Positions 16,882-25,833 of a stretch of DNA of 64,000 bases are shown here, in pieces. Within the stretch, counting starts at the first letter, position 1. Each line of letters opens with the position of its first letter. A program made the position numbers and the translations under genes. Under the pieces are notes generated by a model. The model saw only the letters and a list, made by a program, of their open reading frames with translations, was not told the origin of the DNA and searched no databases. The DNA lies in contig NZ_QMEW01000019.1 of NCBI RefSeq assembly GCF_003284965.1, positions 34,259 to 98,258 on the forward strand, written 5' to 3'. Source of the stretch: Mycolicibacterium sp. GF69. GTDB taxonomy: Bacteria; Actinomycetota; Actinomycetes; Mycobacteriales; Mycobacteriaceae.

Positions 16882-19008
16882 TTACACCGCCGGGCGCACC
16901 GCGATCCGCATGATCTCACCGAGACGCGCCGCGTTGGTATCTGTGAAAACGTCTTCCAGCAGCAGCTTCTCGCCATCCGGACCGGTCAGCGGCACCCGCC
17001 AGTTGGGATATTCGTCGGTGGTCCCCGGCTGGTTCTGGGTGCGCAGGTCACCGACCGCGTCGGCGAGCGACAGTGAGAGCAACCGCGAGGGGGTACGGCC
17101 GAGGTAGCGGTGCAGCGTCTCGACGATCTCGGCAGTGCCGGGTTCAACGGCATCGATGAGCCCGACGCGACGCAGTTCGTCCAGCCACCTCGTCTGCTGC
17201 CTGCGGTCGTCGGCCAGTTCCTCTTCGGCCGGGCGGGTCAGTAGCCCGAGTTCGCCGCGGAGACGGACGTGTTCGCCGGCCAGATAGCCCGCCGTCGGCG
17301 GCAGGTCATGCGTGGTGACCGCCGACAGGCAGTGCTCACGCCACCGCTCGGCCGGCAGTGGACCGCCGTTACCGTCGCGGTCGGCCTCGAACCACAGGAT
17401 CGAGGTCCCGAACAGACCGCGCTCATGCAGGTAGTCGCGCACCCATGGTTCGACGGTGCCGAGGTCCTCGCCGACGACGACGGCTCCCGCGCGGTGCGCC
17501 TCGAGCGCGACGATGCCGATCATCGCCTCGTGGTCGTAGCGCACATAAGTGCCTTCGGTGGGCGGCGCCCCGTTCGGTATCCACCACAGCCGGAACAGCC
17601 CGATGATGTGGTCGATACGCACGCCGCCCGCGTGCCGCAGCACGGCGTTGACCAGTGCACGGAACGGCTCGTAGGCGCGCTTCTCGAGTTGGTCCGGCCG
17701 CCACGGCGGCTGCGACCAGTCCTGCCCGAGCTGGTTGAACTCGTCGGGCGGCGCACCTGCGCTGACCCCGAGCGCGAGCACGTCCTGCAGTGCCCACGAG
17801 TCGGCGCCATCGGGATCCACTCCGACCGCGAGGTCATGCATGATGCCCAGGGCCATGCCGGTCTGCAGTGCGGTGGCCTGCGCCGCGGTCAGCTGGTCGT
17901 CGAGCTGCCATTGCAACCAACGGTGGAAGTCCACGGCATCGGCGTGCTCCGTGGCGAAGTCCGCGACGGCCTGGTCCGTCGGATGCTGCAGTTCCGGTGG
18001 CCACCGATGCCAGTCGCCGCCGTAGCGTTCGGCCAGCGCACACCAGGTGGCGAAATCATCGAGGCTGCGGCCCTCCCGCTCGCGGTAGGCGGCGTAGGCC
18101 AGTTCCCGCCCGGCAGAACGCGGTACCGCGTAGAGCGCTTCCAGCGCCGAGCGTTTCACCTTCCACGCGCCGTCGCGGTCGATCTGGTCGGCGCGGTCGG
18201 CACGGGACTGCACGGCTTCGCGCAGTTTGCGCATCCGGTTGCGCCGGCGCACGTACGCGTATTCGGGTATGGCCTCCACCCGCAGATAGATCGGATTGAC
18301 GAAGCGGCGCGAGGTCGGCAGGTAGGGCGACGGCTCCATCGGCGCGACAGGAGCGGCCGCGTGTAGTGGGTTGACTAGGATGAAGCCTGCGTGGTGGCGC
18401 GCGGCCGACCACACCGCGAGATCCGTTAGATCGGTCAGATCGCCGATGCCCCAAGACCTTTCGGATCTGACGCTGTACAACTGGGTGGCGAGGCCCCACT
18501 GCCGGCCCCCAGGGGCGCGCAGCGATGCGGGGGAGACGATGATCGGCGCACTGAACTGCGCCGCGTCGGCATGCAGAATCAGACTGTGGTAGCCGATCGG
18601 CAAATCGGCGGGTAGCCGGAAGGTCGCCTCACCGATCAGTGCGCCATCCAACTCATATGGCGGCCTGTTGTTTTCGAGTTGCTCCAAGCCCGTGCGCACG
18701 GACCCGTCCTCCAGCACGATTTGCAGCGCGACCGGGTTTCCATGCGTGACGTGAACCCAGAACGTCGAGGCGGTCCCAGTGCGCCCGATGATCGTCGGCG
18801 GCAGGTGGCGAGACCAGTATTCGCGGTCGTGCGCAATGAGCGCTGCGACGCGGTCGTCCTCAGTGCCGGCTGCAACGCCCAGCGCACCGAGCACCGAGAC
18901 CAGGGTCGACTCGGCCACGGCGATTCGGGCGCCCGCCCAGTTCTCGTATTCCGTTGCGACGCCGTAGCGTCGCGCCAACTCCACAAGCGACGCGGCGGGC
19001 TGTGTCAT
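16882..19008 (-). CDS. malQ: 4-alpha-glucanotransferase (amylomaltase)
   Basis: 708 residues from the ATG at 19008, close to the length of mycobacterial MalQ. Features of the GH77 barrel: WGIGDLTDLTDLAVW, NPLHAAAPV, PYLPTSRRFVNPIYLRVE, the nucleophile region GGVRIDHIIGLFRLWWIPNG, VGEDLGTVEPWVRDYL with the acid/base, and TTHDLPPTAGYLAG. It rearranges alpha-1,4-glucans in maltodextrin and glycogen metabolism in the cytoplasm. No other maltose genes are nearby. It is divergent from the MFS transporter gene. Confidence 0.95.
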   Translation of the reverse strand: MTQPAASLVELARRYGVATEYENWAGARIAVAESTLVSVLGALGVAAGTEDDRVAALIAHDREYWSRHLPPTIIGRTGTASTFWVHVTHGNPVALQIVLEDGSVRTGLEQLENNRPPYELDGALIGEATFRLPADLPIGYHSLILHADAAQFSAPIIVSPASLRAPGGRQWGLATQLYSVRSERSWGIGDLTDLTDLAVWSAARHHAGFILVNPLHAAAPVAPMEPSPYLPTSRRFVNPIYLRVEAIPEYAYVRRRNRMRKLREAVQSRADRADQIDRDGAWKVKRSALEALYAVPRSAGRELAYAAYREREGRSLDDFATWCALAERYGGDWHRWPPELQHPTDQAVADFATEHADAVDFHRWLQWQLDDQLTAAQATALQTGMALGIMHDLAVGVDPDGADSWALQDVLALGVSAGAPPDEFNQLGQDWSQPPWRPDQLEKRAYEPFRALVNAVLRHAGGVRIDHIIGLFRLWWIPNGAPPTEGTYVRYDHEAMIGIVALEAHRAGAVVVGEDLGTVEPWVRDYLHERGLFGTSILWFEADRDGNGGPLPAERWREHCLSAVTTHDLPPTAGYLAGEHVRLRGELGLLTRPAEEELADDRRQQTRWLDELRRVGLIDAVEPGTAEIVETLHRYLGRTPSRLLSLSLADAVGDLRTQNQPGTTDEYPNWRVPLTGPDGEKLLLEDVFTDTNAARLGEIMRIAVRPAV

Positions 19009-19148
19009 GTCGCCAATATTGCCCGCAGCCGGGCGCCACGTCTGCGTCCGCGTCTTTGCACGCGAAGCCAGATACCCCGAATCGGGCCCGGCCAACCGGC
19101 CGCCACCGGTGCCGATACCGGACCGCGGGATCGGTAGGGTCGAAGGGT

Positions 19149-20348
19149 ATGGCGCCCGACCGGTCGGATACCGCCGAAGTGCGCACCCGCCGGGCCCGCG
19201 TCGCCGTCGCGGCGCTGTTTCTGACCAACGGTGTCGTGTTCGCGAACCTGTTGCCGCGATATCCAGAGATCAAGACCGACCTGGGCCTGTCGAACTCGGC
19301 CTACGGCGCGGCCATCGCGGCGTTCTCGGCTGGCGCGCTGGCGGCCGGGTTGACCGCGGCCACGCTCATCCGCCGTTACCGCTCATCGCGCGTGGCTGTT
19401 CTCGGCACGGTCGGCATCGGAGTGTTCGTCCTGCTCGCCGGTGTCACGGCATCACCGGTGCTCTTTGCCGCGGCTCTGTTCGTGGCGGGGGCCTGCGATG
19501 CGGTGACCGACGTCGCGCAGAACGCTCACGGGCTACGAGTGCAGCGAATCTACGGCCGTTCGATCATCAACTCGTTGCACGCGGTGTGGTCGGCCGGCGC
19601 GATCATCGGTGGCCTCATGGGGGCGGCCGCGATCGCGCTGGGCATCTCGCGTGCCATCCACCTCGGCTTCTCCGCGGTGCTGTGCAGCGTGGTGGTGCTC
19701 GTCGCGTACCGCTTTCTGCTGCCCGGCCCCGACCACGATGCCGAACACCGCGCGGGTCCCGCTGAGCGCGGCGCCGCCGGTGTTGCGGTCTACGCCACGC
19801 TGCTCGCACTGGTGGCGATCGCGGTGGCCGGGGCAACGGTCGAGGACGCTGGAAACACCTGGGCCACGCTGTACCTGCGCGACAGCCTGGGGGCGCCCGC
19901 GCCGACCGCGGTGACGGCCTACATCGCGGTCGTCACGTCCATGTTCGTGGGCCGGCTGGCGGGGGACCGGCTGGTCGACCGGTTCGGAGAACGTGCCGTG
20001 GTGCGCGCGGGTGGCGCGGCCATGGCGGTCGGTATGGGCCTCGCGCTGGCGTTCCCGTCGGTGCCCGGCACGATCGCGGGTTTCGCGGTCGCGGGTCTCG
20101 GCGTCGCGACACTGGTCCCGTTGGCCATGCACGCCGCCGATCAGCTGCCGGGTCTGCGGCCGGGCAGCGGTCTGACGATCCTCACCTGGCTGATGCGCAT
20201 CGGCTTCCTCGGTGCGCCGGTGCTCATCGGGGTGGTCTCGGATGCGACGAGCCTGCGGATCGGATTGCTCGTCGTGCCGGCGGCGGGGGTAGCGGTGGTG
20301 CTGCTCGCCGGCGTCCTCAGTGCGCGACGCCCCCGAGCTCGATCGTGA
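19149..20348 (+). CDS. MFS transporter
   Basis: 399 residues with about twelve hydrophobic segments, beginning VAVAALFLTNGVVFANLLPRYPEIKTDLGLSNSAYGAAIAAFSAGALAAGL, a typical first transmembrane hairpin of the FucP/YbjJ-like branch. The MFS loop 2-3 is ATLIRRYRSSRVAVLG. The substrate is unknown. ATG 19149 follows a -10-like TAGGGT (19135-19140). The last 32 bases overlap the convergent SMR gene. Confidence 0.88.
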   Translation: MAPDRSDTAEVRTRRARVAVAALFLTNGVVFANLLPRYPEIKTDLGLSNSAYGAAIAAFSAGALAAGLTAATLIRRYRSSRVAVLGTVGIGVFVLLAGVTASPVLFAAALFVAGACDAVTDVAQNAHGLRVQRIYGRSIINSLHAVWSAGAIIGGLMGAAAIALGISRAIHLGFSAVLCSVVVLVAYRFLLPGPDHDAEHRAGPAERGAAGVAVYATLLALVAIAVAGATVEDAGNTWATLYLRDSLGAPAPTAVTAYIAVVTSMFVGRLAGDRLVDRFGERAVVRAGGAAMAVGMGLALAFPSVPGTIAGFAVAGLGVATLVPLAMHAADQLPGLRPGSGLTILTWLMRIGFLGAPVLIGVVSDATSLRIGLLVVPAAGVAVVLLAGVLSARRPRARS

Positions 20349-20640
20349 GGACGCCTCCGACGATGAGCGCGATGCCCAGCGCCATCACCCAGGTCAGCGG
20401 TTCGGCGAACAGATAACGCGCGATGACGGCAACCAGCGCCACGCCGCATGCGGTCCACACGCCGTAGGCGATGCCCACCGGCATGTCCAGACCCAGCGTC
20501 AGCCATAGCAGATAGAACGAGGTGAGGTAGCCGACGACGACCGGCGCGATCCAGGCCTTCTTGCGCAGACCATCCGAGGCTCGCAGCGACAGCGTCGCGA
20601 ACACCTCGATCAGGATCGCGCCCGCCAGCGTCCAATACAT
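20317..20640 (-). CDS. Small multidrug resistance (SMR) transporter, second of a pair
   Basis: 107 residues, four membrane segments. The SMR substrate/proton site Glu12 lies in TLAGAILIEVFATLSLRAS; PVGIAYGVWTACGVALVA and TWVMALGIALIVGGVLTIELG are family motifs. ATG 20640 overlaps the upstream SMR stop (ATGA). Paired SMR genes usually encode hetero-oligomeric exporters (EbrAB or YkkCD type), one subunit in each orientation. Substrates are probably cationic drugs or guanidinium-type compounds; this is not decidable here. Confidence 0.9.
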   Translation of the reverse strand: MYWTLAGAILIEVFATLSLRASDGLRKKAWIAPVVVGYLTSFYLLWLTLGLDMPVGIAYGVWTACGVALVAVIARYLFAEPLTWVMALGIALIVGGVLTIELGGVAH

Positions 20641-20975
20641 CACGACTGGCTCACCGGCCGGTGTGAGCCCAGTTCGACGAGAAGTACCCCACCGATGATC
20701 AGCGCGATCCCGATCACGATCGGCCATGTGAACGGGTCGCCGAAGATGGCTGCCGCCAGCACCGCGGTGCCCGCGGTACCGATCGCGCCCCAGATCCCGT
20801 AGGCGACGCCCACGGCCACCCCGGCCCGCAGCACCAACGTCAGGAACGTGAAGGCTGCAAGGTAACCGGCCACGACGACGATCAACCACGCCGAATGATC
20901 CTGCGACGCACGCAGCGACAGCGTCGCGGCGACCTCGGCGACAATGGCGGCGACGAGTAACGCCCACTTCTGCAC
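20640..20975 (-). CDS. Small multidrug resistance (SMR) transporter, first of a pair
   Basis: 111 residues with four membrane segments. Glu14 (LLVAAIVAEVAATLSLRAS) is the conserved binding-site acid; VAVGVAYGIWGAIGTAGTAV and WPIVIGIALIIGGVLLVELG match the SMR family. It is translationally coupled to the following SMR gene. I looked in the 170-base upstream gap for a guanidine riboswitch and saw none. Confidence 0.9.
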   Translation of the reverse strand: MQKWALLVAAIVAEVAATLSLRASQDHSAWLIVVVAGYLAAFTFLTLVLRAGVAVGVAYGIWGAIGTAGTAVLAAAIFGDPFTWPIVIGIALIIGGVLLVELGSHRPVSQS

Positions 20976-21146
20976 GCGGTCAAGCTACCGGTGGATGTCG
21001 TTGGCGCTGAACGCCGACCGCCGAGACCGGGTTCTCGCGCAACGGTTATCTGCTGATCCTCGGTGGTGTCTTCGCTGATCAGAGGTCTTGTCGGTGTGCG
21101 CGAGTAGCCTGAATTCGCTTGTCTTCCATCGATTCGAGGAGTTCTC

Positions 21147-21791
21147 ATGACCGATTCCCAGCGCGCCCTCATCGCTGTCCTGCTCGACAGGTCCGGGTCG
21201 ATGGAGTCGATCAAGTCCGACACCGAGGGCGGGTTCAACGCGTTCATCACCGAACAGCGCAAGCAGCGGCTCGACATCCGGGTGACGCTCGCGCAGTTCG
21301 ACACCGAATACGACGTCGTGTTCGCGAACCGTCCGGTCGCGGACGTCCCGCCGTTGGAGCTGCAGCCGCGCGGTGCCACCGCACTCTACGACGCGGTCGG
21401 CAGGCTCATCACCGACGTCGGCGCCGAGCTTGCGGCCCTGCCCGAGGAGCAGCGCCCCGGCCGGGTGACCGTCGTCGTGCTCACCGACGGTCACGAGAAC
21501 TCCAGCAAGGAGTGGACACACGATGCGGTCCGCAAGGCGATCCACCGCCAGGAGCGGGAGTACTCGTGGGATTTTGTGTTCCTCGGCGCGAACATGGACG
21601 CCGTCGCGATCGGTCAGCAGCTCGGCTTTGCCGCCGACCGTTCGATGACCTACGCCGCCGACGCCGACGGGGTGGGCGCCGCCTGGGCAGCCACGTCCGA
21701 CTACGTCGTCCGCCGCATCGCCGTCCCGGTCGGCGCCCCGGTCGCGGGCTTCTCCGAAGAAGACCGCGCCGCGGCTCGAGGTGAGCGATGA
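21147..21791 (+). CDS. von Willebrand factor A domain protein
   Basis: 214 residues, a single vWA domain with a MIDAS metal site: LLDRSGSMES (DxSxS) near residue 13, a Thr in GATALYDAV and the Asp in VVVLTDGHENSS. There is no signal peptide, so it is probably cytoplasmic. ATG 21147 has GAGGAG upstream. It overlaps the carboxylesterase start by ATGA. The partner is unknown; such stand-alone vWA proteins often serve in metal-dependent protein complexes. Confidence 0.88.
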   Translation: MTDSQRALIAVLLDRSGSMESIKSDTEGGFNAFITEQRKQRLDIRVTLAQFDTEYDVVFANRPVADVPPLELQPRGATALYDAVGRLITDVGAELAALPEEQRPGRVTVVVLTDGHENSSKEWTHDAVRKAIHRQEREYSWDFVFLGANMDAVAIGQQLGFAADRSMTYAADADGVGAAWAATSDYVVRRIAVPVGAPVAGFSEEDRAAARGER

Positions 21792-23344
21792 CGACAGACG
21801 CACGGCGTACCGCCGGCGACGGCCTGGTCGTCGACACCGCGAGCGGTCCGGTCCGCGGTGTCGACGACGGAAACGTGAAGGTGTGGAAGGGCATCCGGTT
21901 CGCGGCGCCGCCCGCGGGCGAGCTGCGGTGGCGCCCGCCCGAGCCGCCACAGCGCTGGACGGAGCCGATGGACGCCAGCAGAGTCGGCCCGGTGTGCCCG
22001 CAGCCCACCGATCCGCGGATTCCGATCGACCTCGGCGCGCCGCAGGGCGACGACTGCCTGTCCTTGAACGTCTGGGCCGCATCCGGCATCGAGCCGGGGG
22101 CGGACAAGCCGGTCCTGGTGTGGGTGCACGGCGGTGCCTACGTGCTGGGCTCGTCGGCGCAGCCGCTTTATCACGGTCGCGCACTCGCGAGGGACGGTGA
22201 CGCAGTGATCGTCACGGTGAACTATCGATTGGGTGCGTTGGGCTTTCTGGATTTGTCGGCCTTCGACGACACGTTCGCCACGAATCTCGGTCTGCGCGAT
22301 GTGCTGGCCGCACTGCAGTGGGTGCGGGAGAACATCGCGGGGTTCGGCGGCGACCCAGATCGCGTGACGGTGTTCGGGGAATCGGCGGGCGCGGGGATCA
22401 TCACCACGCTGTTGGCCAGCCCCGCCGCGGCGGGGCTGTTCGGCGCCGCGATCGCACAAAGCTCACCGGCGACATCCATTTACGACCGCGAGCGTTCGCG
22501 GCGCGTGGCAGCGCTGTTCGCAGACCGGCTCGGCCTGCAGCCCGGCGAGACCGACCGTTTGGCGACGGCGCCGACCTCTGCGTTGCTGGCCGCCTCGAAG
22601 CACGTGTTCGACAACATCCCGGTGCGCACCCCTGGCACGTTGGCGTTCGCCCCGATCATCGACGAGGACGTGGTGCCCGCGCACCCGGTCCAGCTCGCCC
22701 GCGACGGGCGCACGCATCCGGTCCCGCTGATCATCGGGACCAACAAGCACGAAGCCGCCCTGTTCCGCTGGATGAAATCACCGCTGATGCCGATCACGCC
22801 GAAGGCGATTCGGGCGATGTTCGCCGAGATCGCGGCCGAACAACCCGATCTGCGGCTCCCGGACGAGCAGCAGATTCGTGCCGCCTATCGCGGGCGGGGC
22901 AAGACCATCGGCATGGGCGTGGCGCGCGACATCGGGTTCCGGATGCCATCGGTCTGGTTCGCCGAGGGCCATCGCGAGGTCGCACCGGTGTACCTGTACC
23001 GATTCGACTTCGCGACCCCGATGCTGCGAATGCTGCGCCTGGGTGCCGCACACGCCACCGAGTTGCCCTATGTGTGGGGCAATCTCGTCGCCGGCCCGAA
23101 GGACCCCACTTTCAAGCTGGGCGGATTGAAGGCGGGCAAGGCGGTCTCGGCACGCATGCGGCGGCGGTGGCTGAACTTCGCCGTCGACGGCACACCCGCG
23201 GGATCGTCGGGCGATCCGGTGTGGCGCCCGTACCGCGCCGGCGACCGCGCAACCCTGATCATCGACGCACAGGACCGGGTGGTCGACGACCTCGACGCCG
23301 ACCTGCGCAGCGCCTGGGGCGATCAGGTGCTGAGCTTCCGCTGA
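21788..23344 (+). CDS. Type B carboxylesterase/lipase family protein
   Basis: 518 residues. Family motifs: KVWKGIRFAAPPAGELRWRPPEP near the start, EDCL-like GDDCLSLNVW, oxyanion region VLVWVHGGAYVLGSS, and the nucleophile elbow FGESAGAG. The acid is probably Glu in TNKHEAALF and the base His in AAHATELPYVWG. There is no signal peptide, so a cytoplasmic ester hydrolase is expected. It is coupled by ATGA to the vWA gene, and the sterol-desaturase-like gene starts 28 bases downstream. Confidence 0.92.
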   Translation: MTTDARRTAGDGLVVDTASGPVRGVDDGNVKVWKGIRFAAPPAGELRWRPPEPPQRWTEPMDASRVGPVCPQPTDPRIPIDLGAPQGDDCLSLNVWAASGIEPGADKPVLVWVHGGAYVLGSSAQPLYHGRALARDGDAVIVTVNYRLGALGFLDLSAFDDTFATNLGLRDVLAALQWVRENIAGFGGDPDRVTVFGESAGAGIITTLLASPAAAGLFGAAIAQSSPATSIYDRERSRRVAALFADRLGLQPGETDRLATAPTSALLAASKHVFDNIPVRTPGTLAFAPIIDEDVVPAHPVQLARDGRTHPVPLIIGTNKHEAALFRWMKSPLMPITPKAIRAMFAEIAAEQPDLRLPDEQQIRAAYRGRGKTIGMGVARDIGFRMPSVWFAEGHREVAPVYLYRFDFATPMLRMLRLGAAHATELPYVWGNLVAGPKDPTFKLGGLKAGKAVSARMRRRWLNFAVDGTPAGSSGDPVWRPYRAGDRATLIIDAQDRVVDDLDADLRSAWGDQVLSFR

Positions 23345-23372
23345 GTCGTATGCTTTGCCCGGAGGTTTCGAC

Positions 23373-24326
23373 GTGGATTTGAGTGGTGCCTTCGCGCACG
23401 TATTGCCACCGCTGATGCACGACCCCGTGATGTACGCGGTGCCGTTCTTCTTGTTGCTGTTGGTCATCGAGTGGGCCGCGGCCCGACGGTTGGCGCATGA
23501 GACCGCGGACGCGAGGCGCAAGGAAGGACCAGCCGAGCGCATGCCGGCAGGGGCCTACCAGCGATCCGATGCCTGGGCGAGCATCTGGATGGGTGTGGTC
23601 TCGATCGGCACCAGCGGCGTGCTGAACTTCGTCGCGCTGCTGGGCTATGCGGCGCTGTTCGCCTACGTCGCGCCGTGGCAGTTGCCCGCCAACGCCTGGT
23701 ACACCTGGGTCATCGGCATCGTCGGGGTGGACCTGCTCTACTACCTCTATCACCGCATCGCGCACCGGGTGCGGCTGATCTGGGCCACCCATCAGGCGCA
23801 CCATTCCAGCCAGTACTTCAACTTCGCCACCGCGCTGCGGCAGAAGTGGAACATCAGCGGCGATGTGTTCCTTCGTGCTTTGTTGCCGCTGTTCGGCGTG
23901 CCGCCGTGGATCGTGTTCGCCAGCTTCTCGATCAACTTGATTTACCAGTTCTGGATTCACACCGAGCGCATCGGGAAGCTCTGGGCACCAATCGAATTCG
24001 TGTTCAACACGCCGTCGCACCACCGTGTGCACCATGGCATGGACCAGCACTACCTCGACAAGAACTACGGCGGCATCTTCATCTTGTGGGACCGCCTGTT
24101 CGGCAGTTTCGCGGCGGAGACGTCCCGGCCCCACTACGGGTTGACCAAGCAGGTGGACACCTACAACATCTGGACTCTTCAGACGCACGAATACGTGGCG
24201 ATCGCCCGCGACGTACGCAGGGCCTCGCGGTGGCGCGACAAAGTGGGCTTCATCTTCGGACCACCCGGGTGGGCGCCCGCGCAACGCCACCGCGTGCAGG
24301 AGGAAGCGGCCCCGGTAATCGCGTGA
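23373..24326 (+). CDS. erg3: Sterol desaturase/fatty acid hydroxylase family membrane protein
   Basis: 317 residues from GTG 23373, chosen because GGAGG lies seven bases before it; the frame also offers TTG 23355. Four to five membrane segments carry the three His clusters of the di-iron hydroxylase family: HRIAH, HQAHH and HHRVHH, plus later His residues. These enzymes oxidise lipids or sterols at the membrane with O2. The position before homologues of Rv1815-Rv1817 matches M. tuberculosis erg3 (Rv1814). The real substrate is unknown since mycobacteria do not make sterols de novo as fungi do. Confidence 0.88.
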   Translation: MDLSGAFAHVLPPLMHDPVMYAVPFFLLLLVIEWAAARRLAHETADARRKEGPAERMPAGAYQRSDAWASIWMGVVSIGTSGVLNFVALLGYAALFAYVAPWQLPANAWYTWVIGIVGVDLLYYLYHRIAHRVRLIWATHQAHHSSQYFNFATALRQKWNISGDVFLRALLPLFGVPPWIVFASFSINLIYQFWIHTERIGKLWAPIEFVFNTPSHHRVHHGMDQHYLDKNYGGIFILWDRLFGSFAAETSRPHYGLTKQVDTYNIWTLQTHEYVAIARDVRRASRWRDKVGFIFGPPGWAPAQRHRVQEEAAPVIA

Positions 24327-24560
24327 GCGCTGACTGGGCTCGGCCGCTCGACGCGCCAGGCGTCGGTTTCGATTCGTAGCACTCTCGTGCCGAAGTTGCG
24401 CCCGGAGCGTAACGTCTTCGTGACCTTGACCGATGGGCAGGTGACGGGACCATCGTCGAGTGGTCGCTATCGGTCGGCGCGTTTGTCCGATGTCCGGCCG
24501 GGTAGAGCGGCCCGCGACACCGGTCCCAACTGAACATTGGCGCGACGAGCGGAGGCCACG

Positions 24561-25268
24561 GTGCACCGACACTGGACACGGGTACTGGCGGCCATAGCCG
24601 CCCCGATAGTCGCCCCGATCGCCGCACTTGCCCTCGGATCCGCGCCCGTGCAGGCGACTCCGGGCGTCCTGGTCTATCCGGGCATGGAGATCCGCCAGGA
24701 CAACAACGTGTGCACCCTGGGCTTCGTCGACCCGCAGGCACGGATCGCATTCACCGCAGGGCACTGCCGGGGCAGCGGGCAGGTCCGCGACCGGCAGGGC
24801 AACCTCATCGGTGTGCAGACGGTGTACCGCGACAACACACCCAACGGCGCCACAGTCGACACCAACCACCAGATCGCCGACTGGGAAGCGATCGCGCTGT
24901 CCCCAGACGTCATGATCAACAACGTCCTGCCCGGCGGCAAGGTGCTGGTGTCCGATCCCGGCGTTGTGCCCACGGCCGGGCAGCCGGTGTGCCACTTCGG
25001 CGTGGTGACCGGCGAAAGCTGCGGCAACGTTGAGGCCGTCAACAACGGCTGGTTCACGATGGCCAACGGTGTCGTCAGCCAGAAGGGCGACTCCGGCGGT
25101 CCGGTGTACGTGATCACACCCGACAACAGGGCGGTCCTGATCGGCATGTTCAACAGCACCTGGGGCCGCTATCCGGCCGCGGTGTCCTGGCAGACGGCGC
25201 GGCAGCAGGCGAGCGAAGACGTCATCTCTGCCGCCTCCACAACCGTCGGTTCAGTTGCGCTGCCGTAG
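24561..25268 (+). CDS. Secreted trypsin-like serine protease (Rv1815-like)
   Basis: 235 residues from GTG 24561 (GGAGG five bases upstream). A signal peptide ends near PVQA. The mature domain has a chymotrypsin-type triad: His in AFTAGHC, Asp in QIADWEAIAL, Ser in QKGDSGGPV. Cysteine pairs (NVCTLGF with GHC; PVCHFG with GESCGN) suggest disulphides. It is expected outside the membrane; the substrate is unknown. Synteny with Rv1814-Rv1816 supports orthology to Rv1815. The 234-base gap before it shows nothing clear. Confidence 0.88.
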   Translation: MHRHWTRVLAAIAAPIVAPIAALALGSAPVQATPGVLVYPGMEIRQDNNVCTLGFVDPQARIAFTAGHCRGSGQVRDRQGNLIGVQTVYRDNTPNGATVDTNHQIADWEAIALSPDVMINNVLPGGKVLVSDPGVVPTAGQPVCHFGVVTGESCGNVEAVNNGWFTMANGVVSQKGDSGGPVYVITPDNRAVLIGMFNSTWGRYPAAVSWQTARQQASEDVISAASTTVGSVALP

Positions 25269-25291
25269 GGACCGATGACGCGAGCAGTCGC

Positions 25292-25732
25292 TCAGGAAAG
25301 CAATTCCAACACCGGTATCGACGGCGCGGTCGCGCGCATCTGGTTCGGGGGCGACTGCGGCGTCAGACCGCCGACGTGTCCCTTGACCTCCCAGTACCAG
25401 CGATCGAGGTAGCGACGGAGCAGTTCGGGCTTCGCCTCATCGGGCACCTCGGCGATGCGTACCTGTCGGCGATGCCAGCGCGGGCCGACCTCCACTGAGC
25501 CCGCCATTTTCGCGTTGCGCACCCACTGGGTGTTCCCACGCGGCGACACAACGTAGTCGCGCCCGTCGACGGTGAGCACGTTGACCACCACGCCGCGGTG
25601 CTTGCCGGTCTTGCGCCCGCGCACCCGTAGCGCGGTCGTGCCCGCAACGCTGACGCCGGCTTCGGCCAGCCAGCGGAATATCCGGTTCACGACACGGGCG
25701 GCGCGCGTCGGTTCGTCATAGTGCATGTTCAT
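25292..25732 (-). CDS. Deazaflavin (F420)-dependent nitroreductase-family protein, Ddn-like
   Basis: 146 residues. Family pattern: TTALRVRGRKTGKHRGVVVNVLTVDGRDYVVSPRGNTQWVRNAKMAG followed by VRIAEVPDEAKPELLRRYL. These split-barrel proteins bind F420 and reduce quinones or nitro compounds at the membrane. The substrate is unknown. It is divergent from the TetR gene, and the region between holds two copies of an operator-like repeat. Regulation by that TetR protein is likely. Confidence 0.85.
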   Translation of the reverse strand: MNMHYDEPTRAARVVNRIFRWLAEAGVSVAGTTALRVRGRKTGKHRGVVVNVLTVDGRDYVVSPRGNTQWVRNAKMAGSVEVGPRWHRRQVRIAEVPDEAKPELLRRYLDRWYWEVKGHVGGLTPQSPPNQMRATAPSIPVLELLS

Positions 25733-25750
25733 CCCGGCCCCTTCCTAAAC

Positions 25751-25813
25751 AAGAGCGGCGCTCTCTTTTGGAGTGTGCCACCCTGCGCTCCGAAATTCAA
25801 GAGCGGTGATCTC
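25751..25813. promoter_or_regulatory. Twin operator-like repeats between Ddn-like gene and tetR
   Basis: Two 15-base copies, AAGAGCGGCGCTCTC (25751-25765) and AAGAGCGGTGATCTC (25799-25813), match at 13 of 15 positions. The first contains the perfect palindrome AGAGC-GGC-GCTCT (25752-25764). They lie 48 bases apart in the only space between the divergent genes, so autoregulation by the TetR protein plus control of the Ddn-like gene is the simplest reading. Confidence 0.6.
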
Positions 25814-25833
25814 GGTTGTGTCAGAATCGGCGC

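Noticed and set aside
20976..21146. Possible guanidine riboswitch ahead of the SMR pair
   Set aside because: A small GGCG...CGCC hairpin exists, but the loop and the conserved ykkC or mini-ykkC sequences are absent.
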